A stretch of DNA of 64,000 nucleotides from CAWINY01 sp963837635 (GTDB taxonomy: Bacteria; Acidobacteriota; Terriglobia; Terriglobales; Acidobacteriaceae), in NCBI GenBank assembly GCA_963837635.1, contig CAWINY010000007.1, forward strand, positions 1,302,001 to 1,366,000. Reading direction: 5' to 3'. The notes beneath the pieces were generated by a model. That model made no database searches and had not been told where the DNA came from. It saw only the letters and a list, made by a program, of their open reading frames with translations. Shown here in pieces: positions 54,236 to 62,703 of this stretch. Positions within the stretch are counted from its first letter, which is position 1. Each line of letters starts with the position of its first letter. The position numbers were made by a program, and so were the translations under genes.

Positions 54236-54448
54236 ATGAGTTCCATCCAGCCGGAGAAGTGGTATTCGGTCTGTGAGGTTTCGGGGATTACGGGTTGGTC
54301 GGTGGATACCGTTCGGCGTTGGGTCTACCGCGGCTTACTGAAGGCGTTTGTCCAGCCGACAATGAGCAGCCGCCGGAAAAGGGTCTATCGGGCAATGCGG
54401 ATACTCGGACGAGACCTGCTCGATTTCATGGGAGGTCACATGGCCTGA
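54236..54448 (+). CDS. MerR/excisionase-like helix-turn-helix protein
   Basis: 70 aa. YSVCEVSGITGWSVDTVRRW is a winged HTH of the MerR/Xis type, then VYRGLLKAFVQP (wing) and a basic region SSRRKRVYR. Small proteins of this form act as excisionases or regulators on integrated elements. It lies only about 135 bases from a tRNA-Ser 3' fragment, the expected setting for a recombination directionality factor. No tyrosine integrase is in the window; it should lie at the other end of the element. Confidence 0.7.
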   Translation: MSSIQPEKWYSVCEVSGITGWSVDTVRRWVYRGLLKAFVQPTMSSRRKRVYRAMRILGRDLLDFMGGHMA

Positions 54449-54582
54449 TGCCGGAAAGGGCGACGAGAGCCGCCCTTTTCTCGTGTACCTGTGGCGTACC
54501 AAAAGTCCGCGTTTCCACAGTTTTCTGAGTTGTTGGCGTCCATAAAAACCAATAACTTGCCTGTTTTAAACACGGATTTTGA

Positions 54583-54606
54583 GTTCGAATCCCTCTCTCT
54601 CCGCCA
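54583..54606 (+). other. candidate attR: 3' end of a tRNA-Ser gene
   Basis: GTTCGAATCCCTCTCTCTCC followed by GCCA is the T-loop, 3' T-stem strand, 3' acceptor strand and CCA of a bacterial tRNA-Ser. The 5' T-stem strand and everything upstream are missing, so this is a fragment. Such 3' fragments are left at the far end of elements integrated in a tRNA gene; here the element would lie to the left, with the intact tRNA beyond position 1. Confidence 0.65.
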
Positions 54607-54680
54607 TACCTTTATAATCAATCACTTACAGTAAGTTTTACTACTTCTTTTATGAAAGCCGCCATTTCCGCCAAAACCCA

Positions 54681-55070
54681 GTCTTGATTACTGCCGATTT
54701 TCTTGCAGATGCCGAGAAGCCCATCCGGGCGAAGCCGGAAGAGGGTTTGAGCTGTGAGCGTTACTACCTTGCTGCGCCGGGTCTGATTGCGCCGGATGAA
54801 CTGCCGCCCTGACGGGGCTTGCTGGAGTACAGGCGGGGCGAAGTGCGTCTCGTAGTGAAGGCCAGCAGGAAGAATCTGCGGGGCGAGGTCGGCTTCATGA
54901 AAGAGATGAACCTGCTGCTCGCCAGCCTGCGCAGGGTCGAGGTAAGGATCGAGCCCCAGACGATCAAGCGCACCACAAAGGTAACTCCGCCCGTCTCGCC
55001 GTTCTCCGAACCTGAATGTAAAGTAAGGACCAGGGAGCCAGCGCCATGGAGTCTGACAAACCGGACTTGA
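54681..55070 (+). pseudogene. frameshifted remnant of an MmcB-like nuclease gene
   Basis: One frame reads ITADFLADAEKPIRAKPEEG, GLSCERYYLAAPGLIAPDEL and stops at about 54813; the next frame continues GLLEYRRGEVRLVVKASRK and GFMKEMNLLLASLRR to 55070. Together they match the C-terminal two thirds of a PD-(D/E)XK MmcB-like family as I remember it (ADFL-x-DxEK ... CERYYLAxPGLI ... GLLE). The N terminus is missing and a frameshift separates the halves. It lies just outside the attR candidate, so integration or later deletion may have removed its start. Confidence 0.55.
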
Positions 55071-55345
55071 ATGCGATTCAGTTGCGGAATGCGGTGCTCT
55101 GCGCTGATTGCGAAGTAGTCAGCGACAGCCCGCATGACGCCTGCCGCATCTGCGGGAGCCGCTCGCTGCTGAGCCTTGCCTGCATTCTGGGCGGCACCCT
55201 GCCGGCCCGAAGGGCGAAGGTGCTCATCGACGATGCGCAGCAACAACTTTTCGTCCTGCCGCCGTTGACCCTCATGCCACCGCCCGAGCACACCCATGGC
55301 CGGCGCAAGAGGCTCACCCGCATTCGAGCCAAGGTCCGGTCGTAA
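55046..55345 (+). CDS. small zinc-ribbon protein of acidobacterial type
   Basis: 99 aa. AVLCADCEVVSD followed by DACRICGSRSLLSLACILGG gives a four-Cys ribbon; proteins with the ICGSxSLLSLxxxLGG signature are common in Acidobacteria in my experience. The C-terminal half is proline-rich and basic. Function unknown. The start overlaps the end of the preceding pseudogene frame. Confidence 0.65.
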   Translation: MESDKPDLNAIQLRNAVLCADCEVVSDSPHDACRICGSRSLLSLACILGGTLPARRAKVLIDDAQQQLFVLPPLTLMPPPEHTHGRRKRLTRIRAKVRS

Positions 55346-55845
55346 GGGAGAAAGCGAACGCTGCTGGAGACGTGCGAAGAAATCCTGAGCGCTCCTGCTC
55401 CGCAAATCCCAAGGGCGTGCATCTTCCACCGGCAAGCCAGCATCTACTTAGTTACAGGAAGTAACACCGGGCGCTTGCTGCAACGATCACAGCCCACAGT
55501 TACAATCGGGCTGGTCCCCTATAGTTCTTCCCAAATTGAGATTTTCCTGTTTTCCCCACACCCCCCAACTATCCCGCGCCACTGGTGTGCCCGATAAAGG
55601 GCTGGAAAGAGCAGACTCATGTTCCGTGGAGCGGATGTGGGCTCAGCAGTCTCCCTATCGATAGTTTCTAAGCCCTATCGCTCCGCCGGGCCCTGGTGGA
55701 TATTCGGGTGAAGGTGAACACCATTCCGGCGTGAAGCCGATCCCCGACCTTGCGTCCTCCCCTATGGGTAGATTGGAATCTCCTGCTAACACTTCGATCC
55801 GGCATACGTCGAATAACTAGAGCTAATCCCCTCCTGTTACCAAGC
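55346..55845. other. 500-base region without a recognised gene
   Basis: Short open frames only, none protein-like. No repeat structure seen apart from the terminator that follows. Confidence 0.4.
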
Positions 55846-55882
55846 GACCCACAGCGGCAATGACTGTGGGTCGTATTTTTTT
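55846..55882 (+). terminator. rho-independent terminator-like hairpin
   Basis: GACCCACAG at 55846-55854 pairs with CTGTGGGTC at 55864-55872, followed by GTA and seven T. No coding gene lies within 480 bases upstream, so it may end a longer 3' UTR or an unannotated small RNA. Confidence 0.8.
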
Positions 55883-56034
55883 CAGGACACGGATCAAGGC
55901 ATCATCGTCAGATTCATGTCCAGTCCCATGGCGGCCCACTGCGCCTGATCCAGTTGCCGCATTCGTTCGCTCCCATTGCCTCTGGCGGATGTAAGTTCTA
56001 GGATTGCCTGCACTGGGGTTCTCAGGAGTCCGGC

Positions 56035-56559
56035 ATGAGCTACATCGACCAAAATCTCAGTACGGGCGAGACCGTGCTGTACCGCACCCGGCTGCATTGG
56101 ATCGCAATGCTCACGCACTTCTTGGTCGCGCTTGTCGTGGCGCTAGTTGGCATTGGGTTGCTGACAGGCGCGGTCTCTGGGATGGAGAAGAAAAACGGCA
56201 ACTCGCTGCAACTGGCTGCCGTGGGATTCACCCTGCTGATGTTGGCGGCCCTGGTCGTCGCAACCGCGTTCTGGAAAAGGTCAGCCACGGAGATGGCGGT
56301 GACCAACAGGCGGGTGCTGGTGAAGGTGGGGCTGCTGACCCGGCGCTCGACGGAAATCATGCTTTCAAAGATCGAGAGCGTCAGTGTTGACCAAAGCATG
56401 CTCGGGCGCATGCTCAGCTTCGGCACCATCATGGTGCGCGGCGTCGGCGGCACGCCGGAGCCGTTTGCCAACATTGCCCATCCGCTGGAGTTCCGCCGTC
56501 AGGTGCAGGAGCAAATTGATGCGCTTGGCGAAACCCGCACCGTAGCGCCGAATCGCTGA
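56035..56559 (+). CDS. PH-domain membrane protein (YdbT/bPH2-like)
   Basis: 174 aa. Two membrane helices (about 22-46 and 62-82) precede a bacterial PH domain: TEMAVTNRRVLVKVGLLTRRSTEI (in part AVTNRRVLVKVGLL), LSKIESVSVDQSMLGRMLSFG and TIMVRGVGGTPEPF. The order and motifs are typical of short bPH2 proteins that sit at the inner membrane. Precise role unknown. Confidence 0.85.
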   Translation: MSYIDQNLSTGETVLYRTRLHWIAMLTHFLVALVVALVGIGLLTGAVSGMEKKNGNSLQLAAVGFTLLMLAALVVATAFWKRSATEMAVTNRRVLVKVGLLTRRSTEIMLSKIESVSVDQSMLGRMLSFGTIMVRGVGGTPEPFANIAHPLEFRRQVQEQIDALGETRTVAPNR

Positions 56560-56623
56560 TGTTGGAATTGGCTGAAGTCTTGGTGGGGCACACGTTCAGT
56601 CCCGGGTCCCGTAGGAGCAGTGC

Positions 56624-56956
56624 TTGAGCATACTTGACCAGTTCTTCGGTTGGCTGATGATCGCCCTGGGCGTGGCCCACTGCGTCACGAGTTTCCGCCT
56701 CCAGCCGCTCAGCCATCTCGCAGTGTTGCTCTCCGGAACGGCGGCAGCCATGATAGCAGGCGGATTTCTGAACGTAGTCCGCGCCCGGCACAGCGACGGA
56801 CTCACGCGGGCGTTCTCAGGGATAACGAACCTGCTGATCCTGATCCTCGCCGTGGGGCTTGCCTGGCCGCTTCGCCATTCCCTGTTGCACGACTGGCAGA
56901 AACTGGGGATCATCATCGTGACGATGATCGAGCTGTCGTTTGCTTTCTTCGGATGA
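56624..56956 (+). CDS. small integral membrane protein
   Basis: 110 aa from a TTG start (TTGAGCATACTT). Three to four membrane helices: FFGWLMIALGVAHCV, LAVLLSGTAAAMIAGGFL, GITNLLILILAVGLAWPL and LGIIIVTMIELSFAFFG. No family recognised. The start is uncertain, since no strong Shine-Dalgarno is seen. Confidence 0.6.
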   Translation: MSILDQFFGWLMIALGVAHCVTSFRLQPLSHLAVLLSGTAAAMIAGGFLNVVRARHSDGLTRAFSGITNLLILILAVGLAWPLRHSLLHDWQKLGIIIVTMIELSFAFFG

Positions 56957-57291
56957 CCGGCTCGCCACGCCTTGCCGGGCTCCTTCATCGTGGTTCCAAG
57001 GTTGGGACCGCAGCCGCGCACAGCAGAGTCGCTGCTGGATAGCAACGTGTCCCGGGCCTCGAAAACTCGTGTACCTTTCCGGAGCGAGGCATCAATTCAG
57101 GAAATAGAGTAGAATTTCTTTAGGCGTTCCGAACGAAGTCCCACCGTCGCGCTACATAGCCTACCCTGCTTCTTCGCTCCAGCTACCTAATTTACTCATT
57201 GACCCGGGGGGGGGGGCAGGTCTGTCGCCGGGAAATCGGCGTGAACCGTTGAAACAACGACGGCCCAATAGCCAAATTCTCCGAGGAAAGT
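56957..57291. other. 335-base intergenic region with an 11-G run
   Basis: No gene is recognised. A homopolymer of 11 G lies at 57206-57216, a likely site of slippage or sequencing error. GAGGAAAG before 57292 is the ribosome binding site of the next gene. Confidence 0.5.
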
Positions 57292-57426
57292 ATGAAGGCC
57301 ATTCTAAGCAAACCGAACGCCGCCAAACCCGCTTCCGTGGTGAAAGGCCCCATTCGGTGTCACAAATGCCAATTGGTGTGCCGCGATGCCGCGCACTATC
57401 TAAGCCACAAGTGCGAGTCCAAGTGA
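57292..57426 (+). CDS. 44-aa zinc-finger-like protein
   Basis: MKAILSKPNAAKPASVVKGP then CHKCQLVCRDAAHYLSHKC. The Cys/His pattern (CxxC...C...H...H-x-C) suggests a bound zinc. GAGGAAAGT lies directly before the ATG. A different longer frame over the same bases (57249-57470) lacks any protein-like pattern and I reject it. Confidence 0.55.
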   Translation: MKAILSKPNAAKPASVVKGPIRCHKCQLVCRDAAHYLSHKCESK

Positions 57427-57466
57427 CGATAACGCCTATCGTGGCTGGCAGGATCGGATACGTTCA

Positions 57467-57709
57467 ATGAATCAGGTCGCCAATTTCTATGTTCAGTCGT
57501 TTCAAACGCAACGTTTCTATCACCGCACCCGCTATCACTGGATGATTTGTGGAGTGCGAAACGCGGACGAATTAATATCTTGGGGATATGCCTCTACGCA
57601 GGAACAGGCCGAAACAGCGGCACGGCAGGAAGTGACAGATTTGTCGTCGGGTCTCAGTAAAGGTGGGAAAGTAATTAACACATTTAAAGACTTTACCCAC
57701 CGCTGTTGA
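57467..57709 (+). CDS. conserved-looking small hypothetical protein
   Basis: 80 aa. YHWMICGVRNADELISWGYA and STQEQAETAARQEVTDLSSG look like a compact alpha/beta protein of a kind seen repeatedly in Acidobacteria as I recall; ending with GGKVINTFKDF. Function unknown. Starts 41 bases after the zinc-finger-like gene. Confidence 0.6.
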   Translation: MNQVANFYVQSFQTQRFYHRTRYHWMICGVRNADELISWGYASTQEQAETAARQEVTDLSSGLSKGGKVINTFKDFTHRC

Positions 57710-57744
57710 TTTGCAAGGACAAGAGAATCCCGCCACATTCTAAG

Positions 57745-58101
57745 CTAAACATCCTTCAACTGCTCCTCGTCCATCCCGAAATAGTGCCCGAACTCATGGA
57801 TGACGGTTTGCCGGATTTGATCGAAGATTTCAGCTTCCGTGGAACAAATTGCTTCGATGTTCTTCTGGTAGAGAACGACGTAGTCAGGCCCACTTGACAG
57901 GTCGAACACACTCTTCTCTGTCATGGGCACGCCATGAAAGATTCCCAGAAGCAGTTTCTTCGGCTGGCGGGATGGGGCTGACGACTGGCCGGGCGGGAAG
58001 TCTTCAACCAGCACGGCGACATTGCGGATGCGGTCACGGAATTCTTCCGGAAGCGTGTCCAGCACCCCTTGCATGACCTTGGCGAACTCTTCGCGCTCCA
58101 T
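57745..58101 (-). CDS. minimal zincin metallopeptidase (HExxH)
   Basis: 118 aa of the possible zinc metallopeptidase family (DUF1025-type minimal zincin). MEREEFAKVMQGVLDTLPEE opens it, and VIHEFGHYFGMDEEQL near the C terminus contains HEFGH plus a downstream acidic residue for zinc binding. VVLYQKNIEA precedes the active helix as in the family. Substrate unknown. Confidence 0.85.
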   Translation of the reverse strand: MEREEFAKVMQGVLDTLPEEFRDRIRNVAVLVEDFPPGQSSAPSRQPKKLLLGIFHGVPMTEKSVFDLSSGPDYVVLYQKNIEAICSTEAEIFDQIRQTVIHEFGHYFGMDEEQLKDV

Positions 58102-58159
58102 GTTTCATCCCCTTGGTGGCGGCCTCTCCCACAACAACTCTGATGCGCAAAAGCTGACT

Positions 58160-58594
58160 TCAACTCCCCGCACTCGGCGCGACCACCTCGTAACCGGCAA
58201 TGATTTCCCGCCATCTCTCCGGCACTAGCCTCGTCGCCTTCGCCTCGTAGTCGTAGGCAACCATGGTCGTGATGCCGTTAGCCGCACGTTCCTTGCGGGT
58301 TTCGCTCCAAATCTCGTAAGCGAAATCGGAGGACTTGCGTCCTGTCCGGGAAATGCGGCACCCGACCGCGACCTGCTCCAGGTAGTCAAGAGGGCGCTCG
58401 TAGTCGAATTCCAGCCGAGCCAGAATCATGCCATTCGCCCCGTTGACGGATTCCCCGACCACGTCGGCAAAGTAGACGGAGCGTGCGGTCTCTGCCCACA
58501 CGATGTAGGAGGCATGATTCGCATGCTGCATCATGTCCACGTCGCAGAACGGGACGCGGAACCGCATCACGCATCGGAAATCAGCAAGCGCCAT
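58160..58594 (-). CDS. acyl-CoA thioesterase, 4-hydroxybenzoyl-CoA thioesterase-type hotdog fold
   Basis: 144 aa from ATG 58594 (MALADFRCVMRFRVPFCDVD). VPFCDVDMMQHANHASYIVWAETAR (in part CDVDMMQHANHASY) is the catalytic block of the 4HBT hotdog family, with the conserved Asp in the DxDxxxHxNN-like motif, followed by LARLEFDYERPLDYLEQVAVG. It should hydrolyse an acyl-CoA thioester in the cytoplasm. The open frame extends to 58774 but that extension overlaps the next gene and is not homologous. Confidence 0.85.
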   Translation of the reverse strand: MALADFRCVMRFRVPFCDVDMMQHANHASYIVWAETARSVYFADVVGESVNGANGMILARLEFDYERPLDYLEQVAVGCRISRTGRKSSDFAYEIWSETRKERAANGITTMVAYDYEAKATRLVPERWREIIAGYEVVAPSAGS

Positions 58595-58614
58595 TTTGCT
58601 TACCCAGTCCGGAA

Positions 58615-58995
58615 CTACGCCGCCTTCGCCGCCTTCCTCCGTGCCGCCCAGCGCTTCGTGGCAGCCTCGGAGATGCGCTTGCGAGCCGCTGCGGACATGT
58701 GACGGGCAGGAGCCGCTTTCTTTGCGCCCGCAGCCTTTTTGGCAGGTGTGGCTTCCTGCTTCCGAAGCGCCCAACGCTTCTTCGCACCTGCGGAGATACG
58801 CTTCCGGGCGGCTGCGCTCATCGTGCGGCGGCCCCGGGCTGTGACAGGGGTGGCGGACTTTGGTGGACGACCACGGCGTGCCGGGACAGCACTGGCGGCA
58901 GAACTTGTGGTTTCCAGTGATTCAAGAGCAGTGATGGCTTGATTGATACGGTCGCGTTCGGCGCGAAGGTCAGTAAGTATGCGATTGGTATCCAT
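58615..58995 (-). CDS. lysine/alanine-rich nucleoid-type protein with repeated SAAARKRIS motifs
   Basis: 126 aa from ATG 58995 (MDTNRILTDLRAERDRINQA). A short N-terminal coiled coil is followed by RRGRPPKSATP (AT-hook-like) and two copies of MSAAARKRISxxxxKRWA. Such proteins are frequent in Acidobacteria and are taken as histone-like DNA-binding proteins. The longer frame from 59223 has an unlikely N terminus. Cytoplasmic. Confidence 0.75.
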   Translation of the reverse strand: MDTNRILTDLRAERDRINQAITALESLETTSSAASAVPARRGRPPKSATPVTARGRRTMSAAARKRISAGAKKRWALRKQEATPAKKAAGAKKAAPARHMSAAARKRISEAATKRWAARRKAAKAA

Positions 58996-59304
58996 GTTTG
59001 CTCCCGTAAGCCGATGATGATACCGACCGCGAGAACTGTTGTGCAACGAAAAAGCTGTTACGCGACAAGGACCTTCTGCCGAAAGACTACGGCTACGATG
59101 CATGCCCCTGTCCTCCGCTAATATTAGCATCCCTTTCGGTGCCTCGAACTGCCGAATTCGGCCCCGCCAAATGTGCCCCCGCCGCCGAATGTCCCGTTTT
59201 CCTGCGGAAAATCCGGTATCCATCAGGAACTGAAGAATCGAAGGTTAATGCGCTGTAGAATCCTGAACAGGTGCGGAGTAGCGGAACCCCGGAGAAACGT
59301 TTAG

Positions 59305-60468
59305 ATGCTGATTCAAACTCACTCAGAGCTTTTCGCGTTTTGTGAGCGACTACGCAATGCCAGAGTTGTCGCCCTCGACATGGAGTTCGTCAGCGAGGGG
59401 CGATATTATCCGGTACCCTGCACGATTCAGATGGCCGGAGGCGATGAACTCGCCCTAATCGACCTGCTATCCGTGACTGACATTACGCCCCTGCACCGAG
59501 TGCTGCTAGATCCTGACGTGACCACGGTGTGTCACGCCGGGAAAATCGATCTTCAAATCCTCTATCGTATGTTGGGGCGTCCAGTGTCAAATGTCTTTGA
59601 CACTCAACTTGCTGCTTCGCTTTTGGGCTACGGCGACCAAATCTCCCTTTTGTCGCTCCTCAAGATCACTCTCGCCGTAGAAATCAAAAAAGATTACACG
59701 TTCACCGACTGGACGCGTCGTCCCCTAACGAGCGGACAGATCGAGTATGCGCTGAATGATGTCCGATATTTAATTCCAGTTTATGAAAAGTTCAGCCAGA
59801 CGTTGCTTCTGAAAGGCCGCACGGACTGGGCAAGGGACGAGTTTACATCGCTGGGAAATGTTGAGAACTTACAACCACGAGATGAGCGCGAATGTTATAA
59901 GCGCGTCGAAGGAGCGAATAGACTGAATCACCCAGAATTGGCCTTATTGCAAGAATCGGCAGCATGGCGAGAGCTTAAGGCTCGTGATCTGAATATTCCT
60001 GTTCGTCGCGTCGTGGCAGACCCGGTTCTGATTCAGCTTGCGCGTAGGCCCTGCGTCACTGTGCGACAACTGGCGCAAGTTCGGGGATTGAATTCGGGGC
60101 AGATTGATAAGTTTGGGCAGGAAATCATTCGAGTGTTGAAAAAAGGTAGTGAGAATACTGCTGAGCCGATCAAAGCCGACACCCCCCTCCCATCCGAGTT
60201 TGAGGCGACAGTTGATTTTCTCTCCCTTTGCATGCGCTCTTTGGCTCAGGAGCAGTCCATCTCTACGGGGATTTTAGGCAACCGCTCTGAGCTTCGCGAA
60301 ATAGTGAAGTTGGGGGATGATGCGAACGTTTCATTGCTGCGCGGATGGCGGCGTGAGGTGGTGGGATTGGCCTTATTGGGTGCGCTGGCAGGTGACGCCT
60401 CAGTGCGCGTCTCTTCCGCAACCAAACAGGTCGACGTCCATTGGGCGCCCTGTGACTCCCTAGCTTGA
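59305..60468 (+). CDS. rnd: ribonuclease D (DEDDy exonuclease with HRDC domain)
   Basis: 387 aa. D25 and E27 in VVALDMEFVSEG are motif I, CHAGKIDLQIL motif II and YALNDVRYL the motif III Tyr/Asp of DEDDy exonucleases. Residues about 205-285 are an HRDC domain (HPELALLQESAAWRELKARDL in part; RQLAQVRGL). RNase D trims the 3' ends of tRNA precursors and other small RNAs. Length fits the family; ATG 59305 follows GGAGAAACG. Confidence 0.92.
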   Translation: MLIQTHSELFAFCERLRNARVVALDMEFVSEGRYYPVPCTIQMAGGDELALIDLLSVTDITPLHRVLLDPDVTTVCHAGKIDLQILYRMLGRPVSNVFDTQLAASLLGYGDQISLLSLLKITLAVEIKKDYTFTDWTRRPLTSGQIEYALNDVRYLIPVYEKFSQTLLLKGRTDWARDEFTSLGNVENLQPRDERECYKRVEGANRLNHPELALLQESAAWRELKARDLNIPVRRVVADPVLIQLARRPCVTVRQLAQVRGLNSGQIDKFGQEIIRVLKKGSENTAEPIKADTPLPSEFEATVDFLSLCMRSLAQEQSISTGILGNRSELREIVKLGDDANVSLLRGWRREVVGLALLGALAGDASVRVSSATKQVDVHWAPCDSLA

Positions 60469-60646
60469 ACCGCGTCCTACATAGCCGCGTCACGACTGCC
60501 TGTTCGTCGCTGAACTTTCGTTGATGTTTGTCGGCCACCTCTGGTCAATCTTGCTCAGGATTCGCACCGCCGCCACGATTGCGTTCGCAATGGCGAATGC
60601 TACAGGCAGGTGCAGTTACCCATGCCGGGAACAAATCCGCTCAGCC

Positions 60647-61297
60647 TCACGATACGGGACTCTCGGCTCCAGACTCGACCTCCAGCCGCCGATTCATGAG
60701 CATGGCGGTCACAACCACGCCGCCGACAATGGCGGCGAACAGCAGCAGCCAGCCCCAGTACTGGCCGGGATGCCGGATTACCCGAATGAAGTGGCGTCCG
60801 TAGTGGTCCGCCAGAATCGCAATCAGCGAATAGCGTGCCGCCCGGCAGAGGGTCACGACGGCAATGTAACGCCGGGTGGGATAGTGTGCCGCACCGGCTG
60901 CCGCAAAGAACACGCTGGTTGGTGACGGGAACGGAACGGCTGCCGAGGCGGCGACAGCGCCCATCCCCCATCGTTGAAAGAGCTTCAGCAGGGCGGTGAG
61001 CTTGCCGTTCCCGAACTTGCTTTGCAGGTACGCCGAACCGGCGCGGCGGGCCATCCTGAACGTCAGGTAAGCGCCAATGACCGAGCCCGCCGTGGCGACG
61101 CCCGCGCACTCGTACCACGGAGTGTGGTGGGTGGCGGCAAGAATCGCCGTCACGATGTCCGGGCCGCCGAACGTTGGGATCGGCGTGCTGTCCAGAATCG
61201 CCAGGAAGAAGAGCCCCGATGCGCTCAGGTGGCCCAGCCTGGAGGCATTGCTCACGTGACGGCTCTTGGTTGCAGCCCGAAGGAAATGGATCAGCAT
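60647..61297 (-). CDS. VTT-domain (DedA/SNARE-associated type) membrane protein
   Basis: 216 aa with four to five membrane helices. LDSTPIPTFGGPDIVTA resembles the re-entrant loop and GAYLTFRMARRAGS and RWGMGAVAASAAVPFPSPTS match the VTT/SNARE-associated Golgi-type fold found in DedA and YdjX proteins. These are thought to move or scramble lipids in the membrane. Standalone gene on the minus strand. Confidence 0.8.
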   Translation of the reverse strand: MLIHFLRAATKSRHVSNASRLGHLSASGLFFLAILDSTPIPTFGGPDIVTAILAATHHTPWYECAGVATAGSVIGAYLTFRMARRAGSAYLQSKFGNGKLTALLKLFQRWGMGAVAASAAVPFPSPTSVFFAAAGAAHYPTRRYIAVVTLCRAARYSLIAILADHYGRHFIRVIRHPGQYWGWLLLFAAIVGGVVVTAMLMNRRLEVESGAESPVS

Positions 61298-61412
61298 ACG
61301 GTCAGTTCAGAAATCGTACTTGTATGAGCGATTGGGTCGGGCTCCGCTCACTGGCCACCGCTATGCGGGATGAATGCCGTTTCAGATGGGCTAGAGCTTT
61401 CATCAACGGAAC

Positions 61413-61616
61413 TCAAGTTGGATGGAGGCGACCCTCGCCGGGAATGAAATCGTCTGTGGTGTAGTGGTGAGATTCGTGACAGTGCGGACATTCGAAGGAG
61501 CCGACGCCGGTACCAGGAATCACCGCATTTGTGCTCTTGCCGGGGACGATATCACGGGGTTTTATCGCAAATCGTTGAAGACAAGTCTTGCACTCGACCA
61601 ACCAGACGAAGGACAT
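61413..61616 (-). CDS. 67-aa zinc-ribbon protein
   Basis: VECKTCLQRFAI and FECPHCHESHHYTT provide four Cys of a zinc ribbon, like short 'transcription factor zinc-finger' proteins. FVWLVECKTC at the start is typical for such acidobacterial small proteins. Function unknown. Confidence 0.6.
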   Translation of the reverse strand: MSFVWLVECKTCLQRFAIKPRDIVPGKSTNAVIPGTGVGSFECPHCHESHHYTTDDFIPGEGRLHPT

Positions 61617-61658
61617 CGCTCATTCGGCCTCGCCGAGATTGTACAACCATGGGTGTGG

Positions 61659-62147
61659 CTATACTGGTCTCGATGTCCCCCATCCAGAGTTCCAGACCGT
61701 AGGGTGCTGGTGCGGTACCCTGTTGATTGCTGCGGTGATGCCGCCTTTGGCCGGCTTCGGTGCGGTCTGCTTCGCCACAGGATTCTTCGCGCTCGCCTGC
61801 TGCGTGACGGCCTTCTTCATGGCTTCAGCAATTCTCTTTCTTAAGATCGAAGCTTCTAAAGCGGCAATCGCTTGATGCGGACGCTTTGGCTTTGACGGCA
61901 CGCGGCCAGCAGGCTTCCCATTGGACTTCGTGTTCTTCGCCATATCCAAGCCAAAGAGCGCGGAGAGGTCTTCGCCGTCGCTGAGTACCTTGGCTGCCGC
62001 CGGACCCTTTTTCGACAGTGGAAGGTTATTGCCGGCCTTGGCGATCAGTTCCTTTTCGTTAACCTTATGAAGCCTGAAGAGCAGTTCCGGCTGTTGATCG
62101 AGCCGGGCGCCGATGCCATAAAGCACCGCGGCGACGTGCTTACACAT
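61659..62147 (-). pseudogene. C-terminal remnant of a SWIM zinc-finger protein
   Basis: The frame opens MCKHVAAVLYGIGARLDQQPE, the second half of a SWIM motif (CKH followed by VAAVLYGxGARLD), and continues with LLFRLHKVNEKELI and a basic tail. The first CxC half of the SWIM motif and the whole N terminus of the usual 250-300 aa protein are missing. The gene is fused directly behind the SNF2 fragment, so a deletion removed the end of one gene and the start of the other. Confidence 0.65.
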
Positions 62148-62382
62148 ATCGGCCCTCGAGCACGACCTCCGGACGGTTTGCCTTCCATGCCGCCGGCATT
62201 CGAACCACCACGCCTGCGCTCTCCAGTTGCAGGACGTCTTTCAACAGGCGCGTAGCTTCATGGGGCGACCAGCGCAGCGGGTGGAAGACCTCGCCCGCGT
62301 CGGAAGTAGCAGCAGCCTCGTGAAATTTCGCACGATTTCGCACGGAGCCAGTTTTCGGATGGCTCGCAAGTGATAGAATCAA
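62140..62382 (-). pseudogene. remnant of an SNF2-type helicase gene
   Basis: Within this frame FHPLRWSPHEATRLLKDVLQ and LESAGVVVRMPAAWKANRP resemble the region before the helicase core in SNF2 proteins that pair with SWIM proteins. The frame stops at 62140, just after the SWIM remnant begins. The ATPase core is absent. Confidence 0.5.
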
Positions 62383-62388
62383 CAGGAT

Positions 62389-62465
62389 AGGCGCGTAGCT
62401 CAGTTGGTTAGAGCGCTACCTTGACACGGTAGAGGTCAGGAGTTCGAGTCTCCTCGTGCCTACCA
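62389..62465 (+). tRNA. tRNA-Val (anticodon GAC)
   Basis: Complete cloverleaf: acceptor AGGCGCG (62389-62395) with CGTGCCT, D-arm GCTC/GAGC, anticodon stem CTACC/GGTAG with loop TTGACAC (anticodon GAC), T-arm AGGAG-TTCGAGT-CTCCT, discriminator A at 62462 and an encoded CCA. Confidence 0.96.
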
Positions 62466-62703
62466 TATTTCCCTGCTAAGTCATTGAATCTGCGTAGTAG
62501 GCATCCGCAGATCCTGAATTTCCTGCTCCTTAAGCCCGAACTCGTCACCATTCGTCACCAAATCGTCGGGCTTCTCGACCACTCCCGGCGACGGGCGTCG
62601 ATGGGAATGGTCAGTAGGTTACGGCGGCTTTTCCTAGCCGCTTTCCTATTTGCTGGCAATGACTCTCGGTAAGTCTTGGGATATGTGTGCCACTGGTCAG
62701 TGA
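62466..62703. other. 238-base region downstream of the tRNA
   Basis: No intact gene. A minus-strand open stretch (TYPKTYRESLPANRKAARKS) recalls the C-terminal tail of a tyrosine integrase next to a tRNA, but the evidence is weak. Confidence 0.3.

Noticed and set aside
54541..54606. A complete tRNA-Ser gene
   Set aside because: Only the T-loop to CCA part is present; the 5' T-stem strand and the rest of the cloverleaf are missing.
54764..55435. 223-aa minus-strand frame
   Set aside because: Opposite a protein-like plus-strand zinc-ribbon gene and nuclease remnant; low-complexity composition typical of an antisense shadow.
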